Source: Sycobia sp. Sy_11 (lineage: Eukaryota; Arthropoda; Insecta; Hymenoptera; Epichrysomallidae). From it: a stretch of DNA of 64,000 bases. A program made the position numbers and the translations under genes. Positions 1 through 12,342 of the stretch are shown here, in pieces. The stretch is taken from positions 124,001-188,000 of the forward strand of contig JACCIC010000348.1 of the NCBI GenBank assembly GCA_018907035.1. The letters run 5' to 3'. The notes beneath the pieces were generated by a model, which was not told the DNA's origin, made no database searches, and saw nothing but the letters and a program-made list of their open reading frames with translations. The stretch's first letter is position 1. Each line of letters opens with the position of its first letter.

Positions 1-58
1 CACGACTCTACGATTTCAAGCTAACGCAGTACATACGTCTTTAATACAGCACACGTGG

Positions 59-112
<54 letters not shown>

Positions 113-1345
113 ACATTATATACATAGGAAATATACATACTTTAAGCATTAATTAGTAATATCTACTTATAGGTAAATCAACACTAATTATAATACCCAT
201 TTAATACCGAGGATTTCGCCATGAAAAATTGATGATAAGAAAACTTTGTTATTCTTTCATAATCAAATTAAAATTACTTAAATTTACATATTTAGTTATA
301 AAATCAATGAAAGTATATTGCATATTATTCTATAACAATTAATTTTTGCTAATCAACTAAAATCTTGTATTTAAATTGAGATTCTCAGTTAATAGTTAGA
401 AAAAAGGTGATATACTTAGATATTTTATAAACTTGTTTTTACCTTTTCTATAGCTATTTCTGAAGTTGCTTGAGTTTATTAATTTTTTCTTTCTACGATA
501 TGCCGATTTTCTACCTATTAGAATTTATTCTGTTTTGGCTAGCTATTTAATAGTTCATAACTATAAATAATAGCAAGATTTCTACCAGGGTTTGTCATTA
601 CTTTTTAATTCAAAAATAATGAATCTTATTTATTATTTAAAAAAGAAATTAATGAATAATATTTATAGGATAAAATAAACTAATATCATTTAAAAAAACA
701 AATTAGAAAATTTATTGATTTATTTAGCTAAGATAATAATTTATTTAAAAAAATAATTATATTTTAATTTATGATTAATATTTATAAAATATATAAAGAG
801 CTTATTTCGATTTAATTATAAACTTAGTCATTTAGTATAAAATATTTATTCTGTTGAATTCTTTATTCGGCCATCCCAATCTTTCGAATTCCCAAAAGTA
901 GAACTCTAAGCACTGTTGAGGCAGCTCTCTGTTATAGGGTCTCCCTGTCTATCTCGGTGATAATTTACAATTATATCTGTAAAACATCATCAATAATTAT
1001 TTATTGTATTATTAAAATATCTTAATTTTTTATGGAGTTTTATTCACCTCGAATCAATTTATAACAATTTGTTTCCTTAAAAATCATTGTCTTATTGGGA
1101 ATTTTCTTCATAGCAGTAAAACTCGAAATGAAATCTTTTGTAAAAATTTTTCTTAAAATATTGCTTATACTTTTTATTACATCGTTCCCACTTCTATCTA
1201 AATTATGTTTGATTGTTGCATTCTTTAAAAAAAATTTTTAGTTAGAATGAAACAGTCAATAAGCTAAAATAATTTATTTTTAATTAAAATATAATATATA
1301 AAATTAATATATTACTTACAAAACTTTTTTTAATTCCATATCCTC
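1..1345. other. AT-rich intergenic DNA, no gene seen
   Basis: Very AT-rich sequence with many short homopolymers and stop codons in all frames. Apart from the dinucleotide run near the left end I see no coding sequence, RNA gene or retroelement motif. Confidence 0.6.
61..112. repeat. (AT)n dinucleotide microsatellite
   Basis: Nearly uninterrupted alternating A and T over about 50 bases, with a single ttt interruption near position 99. Confidence 0.95.
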
Positions 1346-1795
1346 TTATAATTGGAAATCAAACAGTGTCCTTGTATTGATGTCCTTTATTGGTAAGTTA
1401 AAATTATATTTTTGATGGTGATCCAAAAGATTATGTTCATTTGACCCCATGAGTTTTTCTACGTTTGTTATATGATCAAATTTAGGATAAAGTGACTCAA
1501 GTTCTATGGTACGAGTATCAGAATGGTTCTCGTATTTCTCGCAATCAAATTCGTGAATTGTTGAAATATTCTGAGAAGTATTATTATTGTTGGTTCGATA
1601 TTGGAAAGTATTATCGGTCTCCACTTTTTTCATGTAATAAAAAAATAAATCATAAATAAAAATTAATTTTTTAAATTCTAGATTATTGTACTTCCTATTT
1701 TTTTTCTTTTCGGCAAAGATGAGTTCATCATCTACTTCATTTCGAATAGCACGATAATTTTGCTTTCTGTCTTTTGAAATTTCTTTCATATTCAT
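1346..1795 (-). CDS. doubtful hypothetical ORF, 149 aa
   Basis: An open frame of 149 codons begins at an ATG and ends in TAA within AT-rich DNA. The product is rich in Asn, Lys, Ile and Asp and has a short hydrophobic stretch (LIFIYDLFFYY, about residues 44-54). No family is recognised. In DNA this AT-rich a 149-codon frame is less expected than in GC-rich DNA, which is the only argument that it might be a real exon. I see no neighbouring exons, signal peptide or conserved motif. It could equally be a chance ORF. Confidence 0.2.
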   Translation of the reverse strand: MNMKEISKDRKQNYRAIRNEVDDELIFAEKKKNRKYNNLEFKKLIFIYDLFFYYMKKVETDNTFQYRTNNNNTSQNISTIHEFDCEKYENHSDTRTIELESLYPKFDHITNVEKLMGSNEHNLLDHHQKYNFNLPIKDINTRTLFDFQL

Positions 1796-3186
1796 TGTAA
1801 TTATAATGATAAAAACTAGTGGTGTTACGTTATTCTTTGATTATAATGACTGAAACTATAGTACACATATATAGACGATTTAAACACTGTATCACGTTCA
1901 GAAATCTATAAGACTATGAATTCACCATCCTTAAATATTGGTCACGTTCAAGTTCACATTCAAAAAATATAAGATCTCAGATACAGAATTTCTTCATCCG
2001 AAAAAACGACAATGTGGAGTTCGTAAATAATCGAAAACCAATATAGTAGGTTGCAGATATTTCTAAAAGGTACGAGCGATCGCATTGTATATATTCGCAC
2101 GCAGGCCCCTCTAAATAGCTTCTATGCATGGTAATATAATTATTTGGACGCACAGTTTATAACAGACGTGCATCAATAAACACTTTAATGGATTCTAATG
2201 ATATAAAGCTATGATAACCATTTGTTTCTCAAATAGTTTTTACTATATATATGTACACACTATATAAGGCATAAATAATTTAATAAATTAAATTAAAAAT
2301 AATTTAATAATTTTATATTTTTTTGATCAATGAAAATTCATTGGGGATCACTGGGGACAGCCCCAAGGTAAATCAAAGTGCTCCACCCCGTTCCTCCCCC
2401 AACCCATTAGGCCATTCATCACACGTGGCCGCTAGACAGCGTAGTAATAACAGCGTAGTAATAGTAAACTGTAGTTAAATAGAAATGAGAATAGACGAGC
2501 ACAAAAAGGATATGAAAACATAAATTGGAATAATGGAATAATGAAATAGTAATAAAAAGGAACAAAATAGAACACGGAAATAAATGAAATAAATGAAACC
2601 AGAGTTGAATATAAATATAAATTTAAATATAAATAGAAACATAATAGGGTACCACAGAGAAACAGAGAAATTTTGCGCAGCAGCTACTCATCAGTAGCAC
2701 ATCGTCCGCGAAAGAGAAACGATCCCCAGCTCCGTCCTCGTGCCCGCGAAAACAGTAAAAATGTGTCGTGAACGACCGCGATAAAGAATTCAGAAAGAAT
2801 GTGAGTGATAAGTGTGTGCGAATGAATGCAAGTATGTGTAGTGTGTACAGTGAAAGTGTAGCATCGACGCGCGGGAAGTAGGTGTGGGTTCTTCCCCCCG
2901 CGTGCGCCACCCTCCCACCCACCCCCACTGAACCACCCCCTCTGATTAGACCAGATAAGCCGGATAGGAAGGAAGCCACCGCCTGACCAGAAGGCTGTAT
3001 GGAGAAACGGCTATGTCCCAGACATACAGGTAAGTCGACTAATCATTAATCAATGATCAAAAGGATCAAGCCATGCGATAGTTCAGGCGCGTAAAAATTC
3101 AATTTAAAAACTTGAAACACACCAAATAAAATAAAAAACAAAAATAAACAGCTCGATAAGTGGGCAAATTAAATAAACAAATAGCA
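1796..3186. other. AT-rich DNA passing into A-rich, GC-containing DNA; no gene seen
   Basis: No protein or RNA gene is recognised. Base composition shifts from AT-rich to a G/C-containing stretch after about 2640. A perfect splice-donor consensus (CAG|GTAAGT) lies at 3027-3035 on the plus strand. A 118-codon minus-strand frame at 2623-2979 is low complexity and looks incidental. Confidence 0.5.
3027..3035 (+). promoter_or_regulatory. candidate splice donor CAG|GTAAGT
   Basis: Exact match to the metazoan 5' splice-site consensus, with the exon/intron boundary after 3029. It follows about 390 bases of higher-GC sequence that could be a non-coding first exon. A pyrimidine-rich acceptor-like site (tttctcccttacag) ends at about 8136, but no coding exon is identified on either side. 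Confidence 0.25.
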
Positions 3187-3700
3187 GTAGGTCGTATTTA
3201 AATTTTAAGTGTAAAATCTGTACTCGGACCGAGCAGCACCGTGTAAAAACGATGCATGTTCGTCCAGTACATAAAAAACTGATTAAATTATAGGCTTTCC
3301 CAGTGAATTGGATACATAAAAACCATCCCAGTAATTAAAATAAACCATTAAAATAGTGAACAATTATAATATTCAACAGTAGTTAAAGTTTTACGTGTAA
3401 AATCTGTACTCGGACCGAGCAGCACCGTGTAAAAACGATGCATGTTCGTCCAGTACATAAAAAACTAATTAAATTATAGGCTTCCCCAGTGAATGGCACC
3501 CATACTAACCCTCTTAGTAACTAAAATAAACCATTAAAATCGTGACTAAACAGAATAAACAATAGTAGCTAAAGTTTTATGTATAAAATCCGTACTCGGC
3601 CTGAACAGCACCGTGTAAAAACGTTGCATGTTCGGTCTGTCCATAAAAATCTAGCCAAATATAGGCCGTGTAAACACACAATTTAAATAACAATATACCG
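3187..3700. repeat. 186-bp tandem repeat, three copies
   Basis: The block beginning gt(g/a)taaaatc(t/c)gtactcgg and containing caccgtgtaaaaacg(a/t)tgcatgttcg recurs at about 3209, 3395 and 3581, a constant 186-base step. The first two units are almost identical; the third is more diverged. Such arrays occur in 5' UTRs of R1-clade elements, so this may belong to a decayed element on the plus strand. That assignment is inference. Confidence 0.85.
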
Positions 3701-4297
3701 AACTAAAATAAACAACTAAACAAGTATAAAGATAAATAATTAATCGAATAATTAAACTTCCACGCGATAAACTTGTACTCAAATTAGGGTAGTAAAAATT
3801 ACTAAACAAAATAATTAAAATAACTAAAATAACAACTAAAATAATAATTTAAAACAACAATTCAAAGATGGAACAGCCCAGGTACACATTTTTCAAACAA
3901 ACGCCCCAGGTACACATTTTTAAGGAATTTTCAAAACCCATGCCTAAAAAAAACCCATCCCAAAACGCTTCCCGGGCCAAAATAAGCGTTTTTGAGAAAA
4001 TCGGCATTTTGGGAAATCTGGAGTCCCCCTGCCTGTCCCCTCCAGGACCCAGAGTGGAAGAAAGAAGGTAAGGAAGCCCCCAAGCAGCAAAGCAAAGCCT
4101 GGAAGCACGGGTAAGTCCCCCCCTCGTGGGGCTCCAACTACTTTCCCACAAGACAGGCCTCCCCGGCCAGCCAACCACCACATAGGTACACATAGGTATA
4201 GTATAGACAATCTTAATCCTAATCTTATTTCTTAATCTTAGCATTGGTCTTATCCCTACGACCAGAGGATTGGGTTTCCATGCCACTTCCGCAGTTC
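3701..4297. other. A/C-rich DNA, no gene recognised
   Basis: Contains a short plus-strand frame (3868-4071, 67 codons) in which an 18-base segment ending in caggtacacattttt is directly duplicated (about 3878 and 3907). Long minus-strand frames overlap it in several phases. None resembles a known protein and none is supported beyond being open. Confidence 0.4.
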
Positions 4298-4535
4298 GGC
4301 CCAAAACAACCACGATACCACCCGTACGGTCCCCGCCACCCGAAGAACGAATTCTAATAAATAAATAAAACTAATGAACATTGCCACCCTGTTGTGTAAT
4401 ATCGGAATACCCAACTCACCTTTTCTCACAAAATAAATGAACACCCTGACTGTGGGACTGATTGGAAACCCTCTGGTCTCATAACACCATAATTCGCATG
4501 CACATATTAAACATATTAAAGAGGTTTGGTTTCGA
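4298..4535 (+). repeat. inverted-repeat arm 1, facing arm 2 at 12333-12687
   Basis: The reverse complement of 12333-12687 aligns along this whole interval. Shared blocks include ggcccaaaac, cggtccccgccacc, ctaataaataaataaa, ctcaccttttctcacaaaat, ccctctggtctcataacacc and ttaaagaggtttggtttcga. Arm 2 carries an extra AT-rich stretch of roughly 115 bases. Identity is roughly 80 per cent by eye. The arms bracket element P. Confidence 0.8.
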
Positions 4536-4859
4536 CACGCGGGGAACGGGCTGATCGGACCCACTAGGGGACCGCTAGGGCAGCAATGGCGCATAGGACA
4601 GGAGATGGCCCGCCCATCACATCTAATAATTGCGCTATTAGACGGCCGTCGGCAGACAAACCATTGCACTCCCTGCTCTGCCGAAACCAAAACAGTATTG
4701 TAGATAGCGAGCCGTGAGACACTGCTGGCCTCATCCGCTAACACGTACATAACAACAACCATTTATTTTCAGCAGTTTATTTTCAGCAGCTTATTTTAAG
4801 CAATTTACTTCCAGCACTTGCTTAAACATTCTTCAGCACTTACTTTTCAGCACTTACTC
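4536..4859. other. unassigned sequence between inverted-repeat arm and tandem repeats
   Basis: Moderate-GC sequence, then a run of short ttattttcagcag-type repeats at about 4763-4800 (three imperfect copies). No gene recognised. Confidence 0.4.
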
Positions 4860-5760
4860 CAATATTTACAGCTCCATAACGCGATGTACCTAAGTAATGT
4901 GGAACAAACAAACACAGATAACACCAAACAAATCGAATTAAACCAAATAGAACTACAACATTTGGAACAACTAACACAATACAACAAAACATAACAACAA
5001 CACCTGAATGCACTGAAATCATCACAAAACACCAACACAGGGCACTGGTCCGCGCGCCCGGGCCGAGAGTGCCCAGCACTAGTCGGCGAGTCCAGGCAAC
5101 TTTGACCAGGCCCAAACACACAACACAAACAACACACAACTCATCCACCCATACACGCAACCAAATAAGGCGGATGACACAGACAAAAGCAAGTATAATA
5201 AATCCAAATAAATCAAACGGAAACTAACAAACCAATTCAAACCAAATCAAGCAAACCAAACCAAACACAATAAAAACAAAATAAATCCAATACAATAAAA
5301 TAAGACGCAATAAAACTACACTGGAACGCACCCATATCACCAGAAAATATCAACATATGGCGCTGGTCCGCGCGCCCGGACCGAGAGTACCTAGAACTAG
5401 TCGGCGAGTCCAGGCAACTTTGACCAGGTCCGAACACACAACACACAACCTACAGCCTACTCACCCACATACGATAACGCAAGGAAACCAAATAAGTTGG
5501 AGCTCATAAATAAAATAAAACAATATAAAATCAAACAAATCAAACAAACTAAATAATCCAACAGAACCACACAAACCAAACAAATCGAATACAATAAAAT
5601 AATACATAATAAAATAACACTAACCGCATCCATAACACCACGAACCACCAACGCACGGCCCTGATCCGCGCGCCCGGACCGAGAGTACCCGGCACTGGAC
5701 GGCGAGTCCAGGCAACTTAGACCAGATACAAATACACAGCTCCCACCCTATCCACCCACA
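4860..5760. repeat. about 300-bp tandem repeat, three diverged copies
   Basis: A GC-rich core, ctg(g/a)tccgcgcgcccgg followed by ccgagagt and ggcgagtccaggcaact, recurs at 5045, 5363 and 5661 (steps of 318 and 298). The cores sit in very A/C-rich, less conserved spacer DNA. The array lies about 2.5 kb upstream of the element P ORF2 start on the same strand, so it is a plausible remnant of that element's 5' UTR repeats. Ownership is inferred only from position. Confidence 0.8.
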
Positions 5761-8249
5761 CGCTCATACCCAAATAATCACAAGCAGTAAAATAAACAAA
5801 CATAACCAAACTACTAGCACCGGGGCACGCCGTGAACCTCAAACATACGGCAAACAGCCCAACAGACCAAGCCAAGGCATAACTAGAATAAAACAAACAA
5901 AACAACGCCGGGCAATTCAAATAGATAACCGGATTCAGCAAACGCAGCGACAAAACAGAAATAGATGGTTAAAAATGTTCAACGCAGATAGCAATCGACA
6001 ATATAGTTAAAATTCAAATTCAAATTCAAATTCAAATTATAATTCAAACTAAATAAAAACAAAGTAAACAAACGGACAAATACACGAGAACAAGTACAAG
6101 TACACCAGGACAACTAACCAAACTAAACCAAAACTAAACCAACCCCAAGGTAGCACCCACCGCAAGATGCAATACCGAGGGATCTAAACCGCCGCTGGAA
6201 GACCCAGGCGGGGACCTTGGGTTAACCGCCCGGGACCCCCCGGGACCCCCAGCAGACTCGACTCTGCTCCAAATCCTAAGCTGAGAAACGCTGCAATAGG
6301 ATGAATGGCTGCGTGGTTATGCAGTCACTAGCGCTCTAACTTGGAGCACCAGGCGACTGAAAGGAAACAACAACATTCACCCCGGAAGGACCGTCACCCG
6401 GGATGCGACCACAAGAATTGAGTCAACTCGTGGGATCAAAATGGCAAAGAATCCAATTAAAAAATTAAAACAAGAATCAAGACCAAAGTGAAGAACAAAA
6501 AACTTCAATGCACAAAACATCCGGCAGAGAATAAGGCAGACATTAAAAGTAAAACGGCAACAACAACAAAAGGCCAGAAAAGAACAAAACGAACAAAAAG
6601 AACAATGGAAATACAGACAAATACCGGAATCAAAACACACACCAAAACAAAGGCTAAACTCAGCGACAAGCCCGGAAACCAACATAGATAACGACACCCG
6701 TCCCGATGAACGGCCAGACAAGAACACGAACACAAATACAAATATAAACGTCAACGCCATGTCCAATACCCACCCGGCCACCACAACCAATCAAACCCCA
6801 CCCAATAGAAACAGCTGGCCCAAAACATCGAGGCAGCAGCCAAAACGAGCATACCAGGCTAAAAACTACCAAAGGGCAGGACAAGACAAACCACACAATA
6901 CACCCAAGGCAAGCTGGGTAATGACAACCTACATACGTGAGGAGGAAAAGAACATTACGCACAAACCAACAGGAATACGGTGCAACCAGGAGCCCCCACG
7001 TACAACCGCACAACCAAAGACAAGTACGACAGACACAACTATTAAATCAACAGCAACATCTATAACACAAACAACACTGAATACGAGGCTAACAAAACTA
7101 GCAAGGAATCAAAAAGATGCAAGAGACACACATATGATGACAAAAGTGAGATTAGTAGAAGACAGAAACTTCACGCGCAAAATAACAATCATCCGCGCAC
7201 AACCAGCAGGGGAAAGCACCCGGGGAAACCCGGCACCATACAACATAACACAACCAACCCCCCACAGCAGCACACAACCGGGCGCGAACACACACCCACA
7301 GGGAAATAGTGCACCCATCACAAAAACAAAAAACCCAAACCGGGACAAAATAGGGAAAACAGGGAGGATGAAAACTAGGCCACACCCATACGTACGCGCC
7401 CCAAACGCAGGAACAATCAGCAAACACATACCCGTAGTACCGAGGATGCCACCAGCCCACCGAAACAAAGAAGCCACACAGAATCAGGAATGAGGAACCT
7501 TCAACACACCCGCCTAAACACACTCTGCACAACCCAATACGCACGATAACCATCCACAACGCACACAACCATATCTCAAAATAGCCCCCCCTCACACTAC
7601 TCCCAGACCTCTCCACAGGGTAACCTCAGATCCATCACCATAACCCCCCTGCACAACACAGGAAACTACACAGACACACACATCAACCCTACAACATAAA
7701 CACACCCGGGAAAACCAGGATACACAGGAGCCATACAGAACACAATGGAACAGACAAACAACACCCTGAACAGACCATAGGTAACACGAACACGTCACAA
7801 CACCACAAACAAGTGCAACATCGGGCAAGCCACCCACGGTAGCTCAAAGATCTCATAGAGACCACTGACACGCACGGAAACACGGACCAACGCAAAAAAC
7901 CTAAACCTATCCACTTCTCAACTACCCACAACACGGAACTCGAGCAGTTAAGATACACACAAGCACAATTGAGCATACCGAAAATAGGAGAGGCGAAGTT
8001 AACCCTACAGCCAATCCCACGCGAACACACAACAACACACACACAAAACAAGACAAAACAACAACCATGACTACACCGATCGGAACAACAAACACAAACA
8101 CATCAAAAATAATAACATAAATTTCTCCCTTACAGGCCCGCCTGCAACAGCCCCGATCGTGGGATAACACACACGAGCCACACCCCCACCCCCAAACAGT
8201 CAGCTCCGCGATAAATCACAACTCCAAATTCTCCACCCACAAAAAATCC
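5761..8249. other. A/C-rich, G-poor DNA; possible remnant of element P 5' UTR and ORF1
   Basis: The plus strand is strongly depleted in G. The longest plus-strand frame (6759-7493, 244 codons) is Thr/Asn/Pro/Lys-rich and is preceded by a Lys/Thr-rich frame at 6488-6691. They sit where ORF1 would be expected, but no Cys-His zinc knuckle or other Gag signature is visible in any frame. I therefore do not call a gag gene. A short AATTCA repeat lies inside, and an acceptor-like tttctcccttacag ends near 8136. Confidence 0.4.
6010..6047. repeat. AATTCA short tandem repeat
   Basis: Four to six copies of a hexamer, aattca, with one imperfect unit. Confidence 0.85.
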
Positions 8250-11200
8250 ATGGAGATCCGCGTGTTATAACTGAAGGCCATGCGATCCGCAAACGTGTGG
8301 GGTCAAATGCAGGAACTAATTAGCGAAAGGAGGCTGGACATCCTAGTCATTCAGAAGCCATACGCCTTAAAGCAACGCGCCAATCTAAAAAACATGTTTA
8401 AAATCTACGGGCTTGGCCACTGGCCCAAGGTAGCTAGCAGAAAGCAATGCCCCTACGCTGCGGTAGTATCCACCAACCCCCACAGAAACCATACTATCAC
8501 AAACATCTCGCAACTTTGCAACCCCCACTGCGCCGTTGCAGAATTAAAAACCCCCCGGTATCTCCTTCATAGTGATCTCGTGCTACTTCCAGTACAGGGA
8601 TCCGATCGAGATACATCTCAACCACCTCGCGAAGGTGCTTGGATTGCTGAGAGGGGAGAAAATTATAATCGGCATGGATACAAACGCTGAATCACCCCTC
8701 TGGAGCCCACGTGGCAGCAAACCAAACGGAGCTAAGCTTGAAAGCCTCATAAAAGACCACGAACTTATCGCCCTCAATACTCCTGTGATACCCACCTACC
8801 AACGGGAGACAGTATCCTCGTACATCGATGTCAACTTCGTTTCAACACAGATGCACAGATTTGTGCATATTTGGAGGGTGCGCGACAATTGGGTCACCAG
8901 CGACCATAACGCCATGGTCATAAGGCTGGGCTTTCCGAGAAACCGCAAATCCGTCGGTAGAGCTCTTGTCAGACGCTTTCACACTAAAAAAGCGGAATGG
9001 GAAAAGGTCGGGAGCGAACATAAAAGATTCGCGAAAGCCCAGCTCGATGGGCTAAAAATGGCTAGCGAGACTGAGATCGACTCCGCCGTAGAGGTCCTTT
9101 CCAACACACTGAGACAAGCTAGCCAATCCGCAATCCCGAAGAAAACACATTTCAGACGCTCCAACCCTTGGTGGACCGAAGCCCTCACCCAAGCAAAAAA
9201 GAAAATCCTCCAAACAAGGAGAACCCTCCAAAAGTCTAGAATGGATCCACACATCAGACGCATGAAAGAGACATACAGGAGACTCCTTAGGAAGTTTCAA
9301 CAAACAAGTAAAGTGTCCAAAACAAACAGCTGGACTGAATTCGTCTCCTCTCACGGGAACTCCGAACCCTGGGGTGTAGTATACAAACTACAATCCGGGA
9401 AGTTCGGAGGGGAGCACGCTGCTTATACCCTCCGGAGACGGGACGGTTACACTGCGAGTATCCGTGACAGAACCAATTGTCTGCTAGTCACCCACGTGCT
9501 GAATGACAACCCGCTTGAGGACACAGCCAGACAAATCCAGACCAGTGCCGACCCGTACACCACCTCCGCAGCTCCAAACGCACAATCCTCCACCCTGAGA
9601 GAAATCGATCATGTCCTAAAGAAATGCAAGAATAACAAAGCCCCTGGCCCGGACCCCATCGAGGTTGCAATAATGAAGCAAGCCTTCCGGGTCACCCTAC
9701 TCTTCTTTCAAAATCTCTTTAACGTCTGTCTAGAACACGAGGTATTCCCCAAAGTCTGGAAGAATGCCCTCCTCATAGTTATCCCAAAAGGCGAGGAGAA
9801 GGACCCCACGGACCCCAACTCCTACAGACCAATTTCCCTCCTCCCGGTTTTAGGGAAACATTTTGAGAGGCTGATCATGCTGAGACTCACAGAAAGCGTA
9901 ATAGCGCCAGGCTCCCTGTCGGACTGACAATTCGTCTTCGTCCCGAACTGATCCACAGAGGATGCAATCGTAGAGCTCCGCGAAATAATCTCAGCTTCGG
10001 ATCAGCCTGTCATTGTAGCCCTCCACTTCGACGTCAAAGGAGCCTTCGACTCACTATGGCGCCCGAAAGTTCTGGAAAATCTCAAAGAAAAGAACTGCCA
10101 AAACAACGTGTACAAAACACTACAGAGCTACTTCGATAATAGAACGGTGATCATGAGAACCCCCGGCGAAACCCTAGAGACGGCATCCGAAAAGGGCTGT
10201 CCCCAAGGCTCAGTACTTGGACCAGCCTGTTGGAGCCTGGTGTTCGATCAACTCCTCAACTCGCTAGAGGAAAACTTCGGCACAAACTTCGTTGCCTATG
10301 CCGACGACCTATTGGTCCTAGCAGAAGGCAGAACAAGAGCGCAGATCGAAGCCCGGGGACAGACGGCCGTAAACTTCATCCTACAATTGTGCTGGTCCGC
10401 CAAACTGGTCATCTCGGAAAGCAAGATAGAAGCCGTCTTCATAAGAAAAGAAGTGATCCCAAAAGTCCCCCAAAACTTCTTCAGAACCAATAGGCAGAGA
10501 CAGAACCGAGCATCCGTAAGGAAGAAGAGGAAAAACTCGAAGCTCCAGACTGGCCCACAATAAAACTGTACGGCAAAAACATCGCCGTCAAGGAAACAGT
10601 CAGATACCTAGGCATACATCTAAATACTAAGATGAACATTAATCATCACTGCAAATATCTCGGGGAAAAGCTAACACCCCTATTCCGATCCATCAGGAGG
10701 CAATCCCGAGCCGACTGGGGTTACAAGCATAGAACTAGGGATCTGATATACAAAGGCGATTACATACCCTCTGCCGCATACGCGGCGTGTGGATTGATAC
10801 CGCGTGGATTGTTCTAATAAAGGGGCCAGACTGGAAAATCTTTCGTGACCTCCATCGACAGACACTGATTGCCGTCACCATGGCCTTTGGGACCATCTCC
10901 TACGACGCAGTTTCTGTCTTGGCGGGATCACTCCCCAGTGAACTGCTCCTGGAAAAGCAAGCGAACAAATACCACATACGAAAGGGAAACAGGGTCAGCC
11001 TTGCACAGATAGAATTGGATCCCAGCATGGACCCGGAGACTGCGGAGGAGGTCCTGGAAGACCACATTTCCGAAAAGTGCCAGCAAGCCTGGTCCTCTTC
11101 GGACAAAGGGCACGCCACTCATCTTGTCCTCTCGAACGTCCGGGAATGAATGCAAATGGACTAGCTGAAACCAAACTTCTACAGGTCGCAGGTCCTATCG

Positions 11201-11629
11201 GGACACGGTAACTTTGGGGGCAAACTATGTGAGTTCCAAGTAACTACCGATGAATCATGCGAATGCCGGGAGGTTGACAGCCCAGAGCATCTCTACACGG
11301 ACTGTCCCGTCTATGCCCCCCAAAGGACAGCCCTCCTTGGGGATGACCCCACAACCCCGGAATGGCCTGAATTGGCCAACTATCTCATGAACTCGCCTGC
11401 ACGCACAAACTCTTCCAGGAGTTTTGCACCGAGACCCTGCATCTCACAGGGGCTCTCAAAGACTGCAAAGAATGCGTCTCAAAGACTCAGCAACGAGGTC
11501 AACACAAGGAGAATTGCAAGCCAATCCACGGGCGAACTACCACCCTCCAATAACCATTCTTCTTCCACCCCCCGAGCAGCCCAAACATCATCCCCCCGAG
11601 GACCAGGAGACATACCACACACATTGTGA
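8250..11629 (+). pseudogene. element P ORF2: R1-clade endonuclease/reverse transcriptase pseudogene
   Basis: Start chosen at the ATG at 8250, because MEIRVL followed by a stop matches the usual first strand of the apurinic-type endonuclease. The endonuclease runs to about 8940 (IGMDTNAESPLW, SYIDVNF, TSDHNAMVI motifs). The reverse transcriptase follows (NKAPGPDPIE, SYRPISLLPVLGK, FDVKGAFDSL, KGCPQGSVLGP, YADD at 10297-10308). A C-terminal CxCx7Hx4C finger is at about 11256. Breaks: TAA 8268, frameshift near 8570, TGA 9925 and 9949, frameshifts near 10485 and 10795, TGA 11147, TAG 11162. The conserved endonuclease Glu of the QEPY motif is Lys (codon 8355-8357). Several stops are explained by C-to-T or G-to-A changes (CGA or TGG to TGA). 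The copy is old and dead. Confidence 0.92.
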
Positions 11630-12017
11630 ACCCCACACAAACACCCCCCCCGCCTTTAGTACACAAGCCCCCCCCCCTTAGTATAAATCTCGTCTTCGGT
11701 GCCCCCTCTCACCTTCAAACATAAAAATTTTCTTCGTATTAGAAACAAACAATTTACAACAGGGATATGTGGGTCCAGGCGGGATCCAGTAGTAGTGCGA
11801 TGTCGAACGAGGGTTTCCCCTGATTCCTCTGAAAGGGAAAAACTCACACGACTCGATCCACCAGGCATGAATTTTTCCTAAAATTACCGCTCGATTGTTA
11901 GTGTTTTTCAAGGGAGGTAGGAAACCCCAGCCTGAAAAGGAAGCGTATGGCCGATCCGCCTAGGAAGCATCGCATGACCGAGCTCCGAAAAATCGCGAGC
12001 CACAAGCAAGCCAATTA
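11630..12017. other. flank between element P and 18S-like fragment
   Basis: Starts with C-rich runs (about 11641-11681). The rest of it is continuous, on the minus strand, with the 3' side of the 18S-like fragment, but I cannot align it to 18S. It may be badly decayed rDNA or unrelated sequence. Overlapping short ORFs here are not convincing. Confidence 0.35.
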
Positions 12018-12342
12018 CGTTGAAGTGCACCGCAATGGGATATTAGCTGGACCCCATCGAAAGCCTAAGTACACCGGTAGGAGGTCCCACAATCATGTCA
12101 GTTAAACATCGCGAACTAGGAACCGACAGCGTGGCACACAGATTCAACTACGAGCTTTTTACCCGCAACACCTTTAATTCTACACTATTGGAGCTGGAAT
12201 TACCGCGGCTTCTGGCCGTTATGCCAGTCGTTAGAGCTTCCCCGGCTCTCACTGTGTTCAGTACTTGACGGATACCGGTCCTGCCCGTGGCATGCTTGTA
12301 CACCACGCCCGAGAGTTTCCGATTCCCGCATTTCGAAACCAA
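12018..12342 (-). pseudogene. decayed 18S (SSU) rRNA fragment
   Basis: Read on the minus strand, 12216 to 12018 follows the SSU rRNA around the 530 loop. It shows GCCGCGGTAATTCCAGCTCC, then AAAAAGCTCGTAGTTGAATC, TGTTTAACTG, ATGATTGTGGGAC, TACCGGTG and CTAATATCCCAT in canonical order and spacing. The universal CCAGCAGCCGCGG is CCAGAAGCCGCGG, and several other invariant positions have changed, so this cannot be a functional gene. Further upstream (12217-12342) similarity is weaker but still suggestive. It is a partial copy flanked by an inverted-repeat arm, with the rest of the rRNA not recognisable. Confidence 0.88.

Noticed and set aside
2623..2979. 118-codon minus-strand frame
   Set aside because: Gly/Ser/Leu-rich low-complexity product read from a GC-containing island; no motif, no supporting context.
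3849..4313. Long overlapping minus-strand frames in 3.8-7.8 kb (for example 3849-4313, 6377-6790, 7152-7616)
   Set aside because: They arise because the plus strand is A/C-rich and G-poor, which depletes stops on the complement. Products are Cys/Val/Leu-rich without motifs and overlap each other in several frames.
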